Shown: positions 4,894 through 5,657 of the stretch, one piece after another
Layout: every line of letters begins with the position of its first letter
Numbering within the stretch: position 1 is the stretch's first letter
Assembly (NCBI GenBank): GCA_903860995.1
Contig: CAIOSS010000664.1
Span: forward strand, 1 to 5,657
DNA length: 5,657 bases
Direction: 5' to 3'
Source of the DNA: an uncultured delta proteobacterium
Lineage (GTDB): Bacteria; Myxococcota_A; Polyangia; Polyangiales; Ga0077539
Program-made: the position numbers and the translations under genes
Notes under the pieces: model-generated
What the model saw: the letters and a program-made list of their open reading frames with translations, nothing else
The model's database searches: none
Told to the model about the DNA's origin: nothing

Positions 4894-5657
4894 ATGTCTC
4901 CCCGACGCGCGCCCGACCCGCTGCTCCCGCCGGACGTGACGGCGTCCGCGAAGACGTCGACGGAGCGCGGCCCGGCCCGCACCGAGCGAGCGTGTCGGCT
5001 CTTCGCGCTGGTGGCGCGCGACGCCCGTACGGCGGTGGTGTTTCGACGCGGTCCTTCGAAGCAGGTGCGCATGCTTCGGTGGGACCTCGCGACCGATGCG
5101 GTCACCCCCGGTCAATGGCTCTCCGGTCGCATCTACGAAGAGCGCTGCGGCCTCTCCCCCGACGGCAAGCTGGTGGTGTACTTCGCGGGCAAGTTCAAGA
5201 CGAAGCTCGGCACGTTCACGGCGGTGAGCCGACCGCCGTACTTCACGGCGCTCGCGCTGTGGCCCGAGGGGAGCACCTACGGCGGCGGCGGGTTCTTCGC
5301 AGACGACCGCACGCTGATCCTGAACTACCAGTGCGTACTCAAGGAACTGAACGACGGCGTCGGCGTGCCCCCGTCGTTCGTGGTGAGTCACCTCGGCGAG
5401 TATCGGGCACGGCACCCCGGCGACGAGACGACCGCGGCGAGCCACGGGTGGTCGCAGACGTCGAAGGGCGCCGAAGGCGAGCCCACCCCGGCGCTGCGGT
5501 ACGTCTACTCACCGCCGTGGATCCACGCGAAGCCGCACCCGACGCGCGGCGGCGTGACGCTCGAGCGCAGCACGCGCGGCGTTGGCGCAGTGAACGGTCC
5601 GTTCACGGTGTGCGACTACCGCGTGCTGGTGACGCCGTCGGGGCGCGCGAAGGAGCC
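4894..5657 (+). CDS. Conserved protein of unknown function (3' end beyond the window)
   Basis: From the ATG at 4894 the frame is open for 254 codons to the window edge, with strong G/C third positions and no stop. The N-terminal 30 residues are Pro/Arg-rich; the ordered part starts near ACRLFALVARDARTAVVFRR (33-52). Striking conserved-looking stretches are RIYEERCGLSPDGKLVVYF (79-97), TFTAVSRPPYFTALALWPEG (107-126) and YGGGGFF (129-135). LSPDG resembles the turn of TolB/WD-type propeller blades, but too little is visible to claim a propeller. I recall similar RPP-TALALWP-x-GGGGxF proteins only as unnamed proteins, so no function is given. No signal peptide or membrane segment is visible. The start is uncertain: no SD is visible, and an in-frame GTG at 4870 is an alternative. 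Confidence 0.75.
   Translation, partial: MSPRRAPDPLLPPDVTASAKTSTERGPARTERACRLFALVARDARTAVVFRRGPSKQVRMLRWDLATDAVTPGQWLSGRIYEERCGLSPDGKLVVYFAGKFKTKLGTFTAVSRPPYFTALALWPEGSTYGGGGFFADDRTLILNYQCVLKELNDGVGVPPSFVVSHLGEYRARHPGDETTAASHGWSQTSKGAEGEPTPALRYVYSPPWIHAKPHPTRGGVTLERSTRGVGAVNGPFTVCDYRVLVTPSGRAKE

Overview
The window is very GC-rich with strong G/C preference at third codon positions in most genes. STAND-type NTPases, pentapeptide repeats, an exported methyltransferase lipoprotein and uncharacterised conserved genes suggest a large-genome Gram-negative bacterium, plausibly Myxococcota (Polyangiales-like). That assignment is an inference; no marker gene is present.

Left block (1-1269, minus strand): a complete C5 DNA cytosine methyltransferase with all expected catalytic motifs. 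It is followed 20 nt downstream by a short ORF with its own Shine-Dalgarno (SD) sequence that runs off the left edge. The stretch near 100-200 is visibly less GC-rich than the rest. No restriction endonuclease is recognisable, so the enzyme is either an orphan or has its partner beyond the edge.

Divergent intergenic region (1270-1514): no gene; it holds an interrupted palindrome near the methyltransferase start and a GC-rich hairpin with a nine-C run just before the next gene.

Central block (1515-3234, plus strand): one broken STAND/NACHT-like gene read in three successive frames. It has an N-terminal P-loop segment, a middle helical segment ending in a possible pre-NACHT linker, and a C-terminal segment with an H-x-SFGEYLAA motif followed by about 15-17 pentapeptide repeats. 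Each frame change could be repaired by adding one base to a short homopolymer. The gene is therefore either a decaying defence-type STAND gene or an intact one carrying sequencing errors. No Walker B is visible, so an internal deletion is also possible.

Right block (3212-4821, minus strand): a likely operon in the order exported lipoprotein methyltransferase, small Cys-motif/DUF2934-like protein, RidA-family protein. The RidA gene overlaps the 3' end of the pentapeptide gene by 23 bp. That overlap is an inverted repeat whose ends are the two TGA stop codons.

Right edge (4894-5657, plus strand): an incomplete conserved gene of unknown function, divergent from the lipoprotein gene across a 72-bp spacer.

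The clearest candidate defence components are the DNA methyltransferase and the broken STAND-pentapeptide gene. Nothing in the window proves that they work together.
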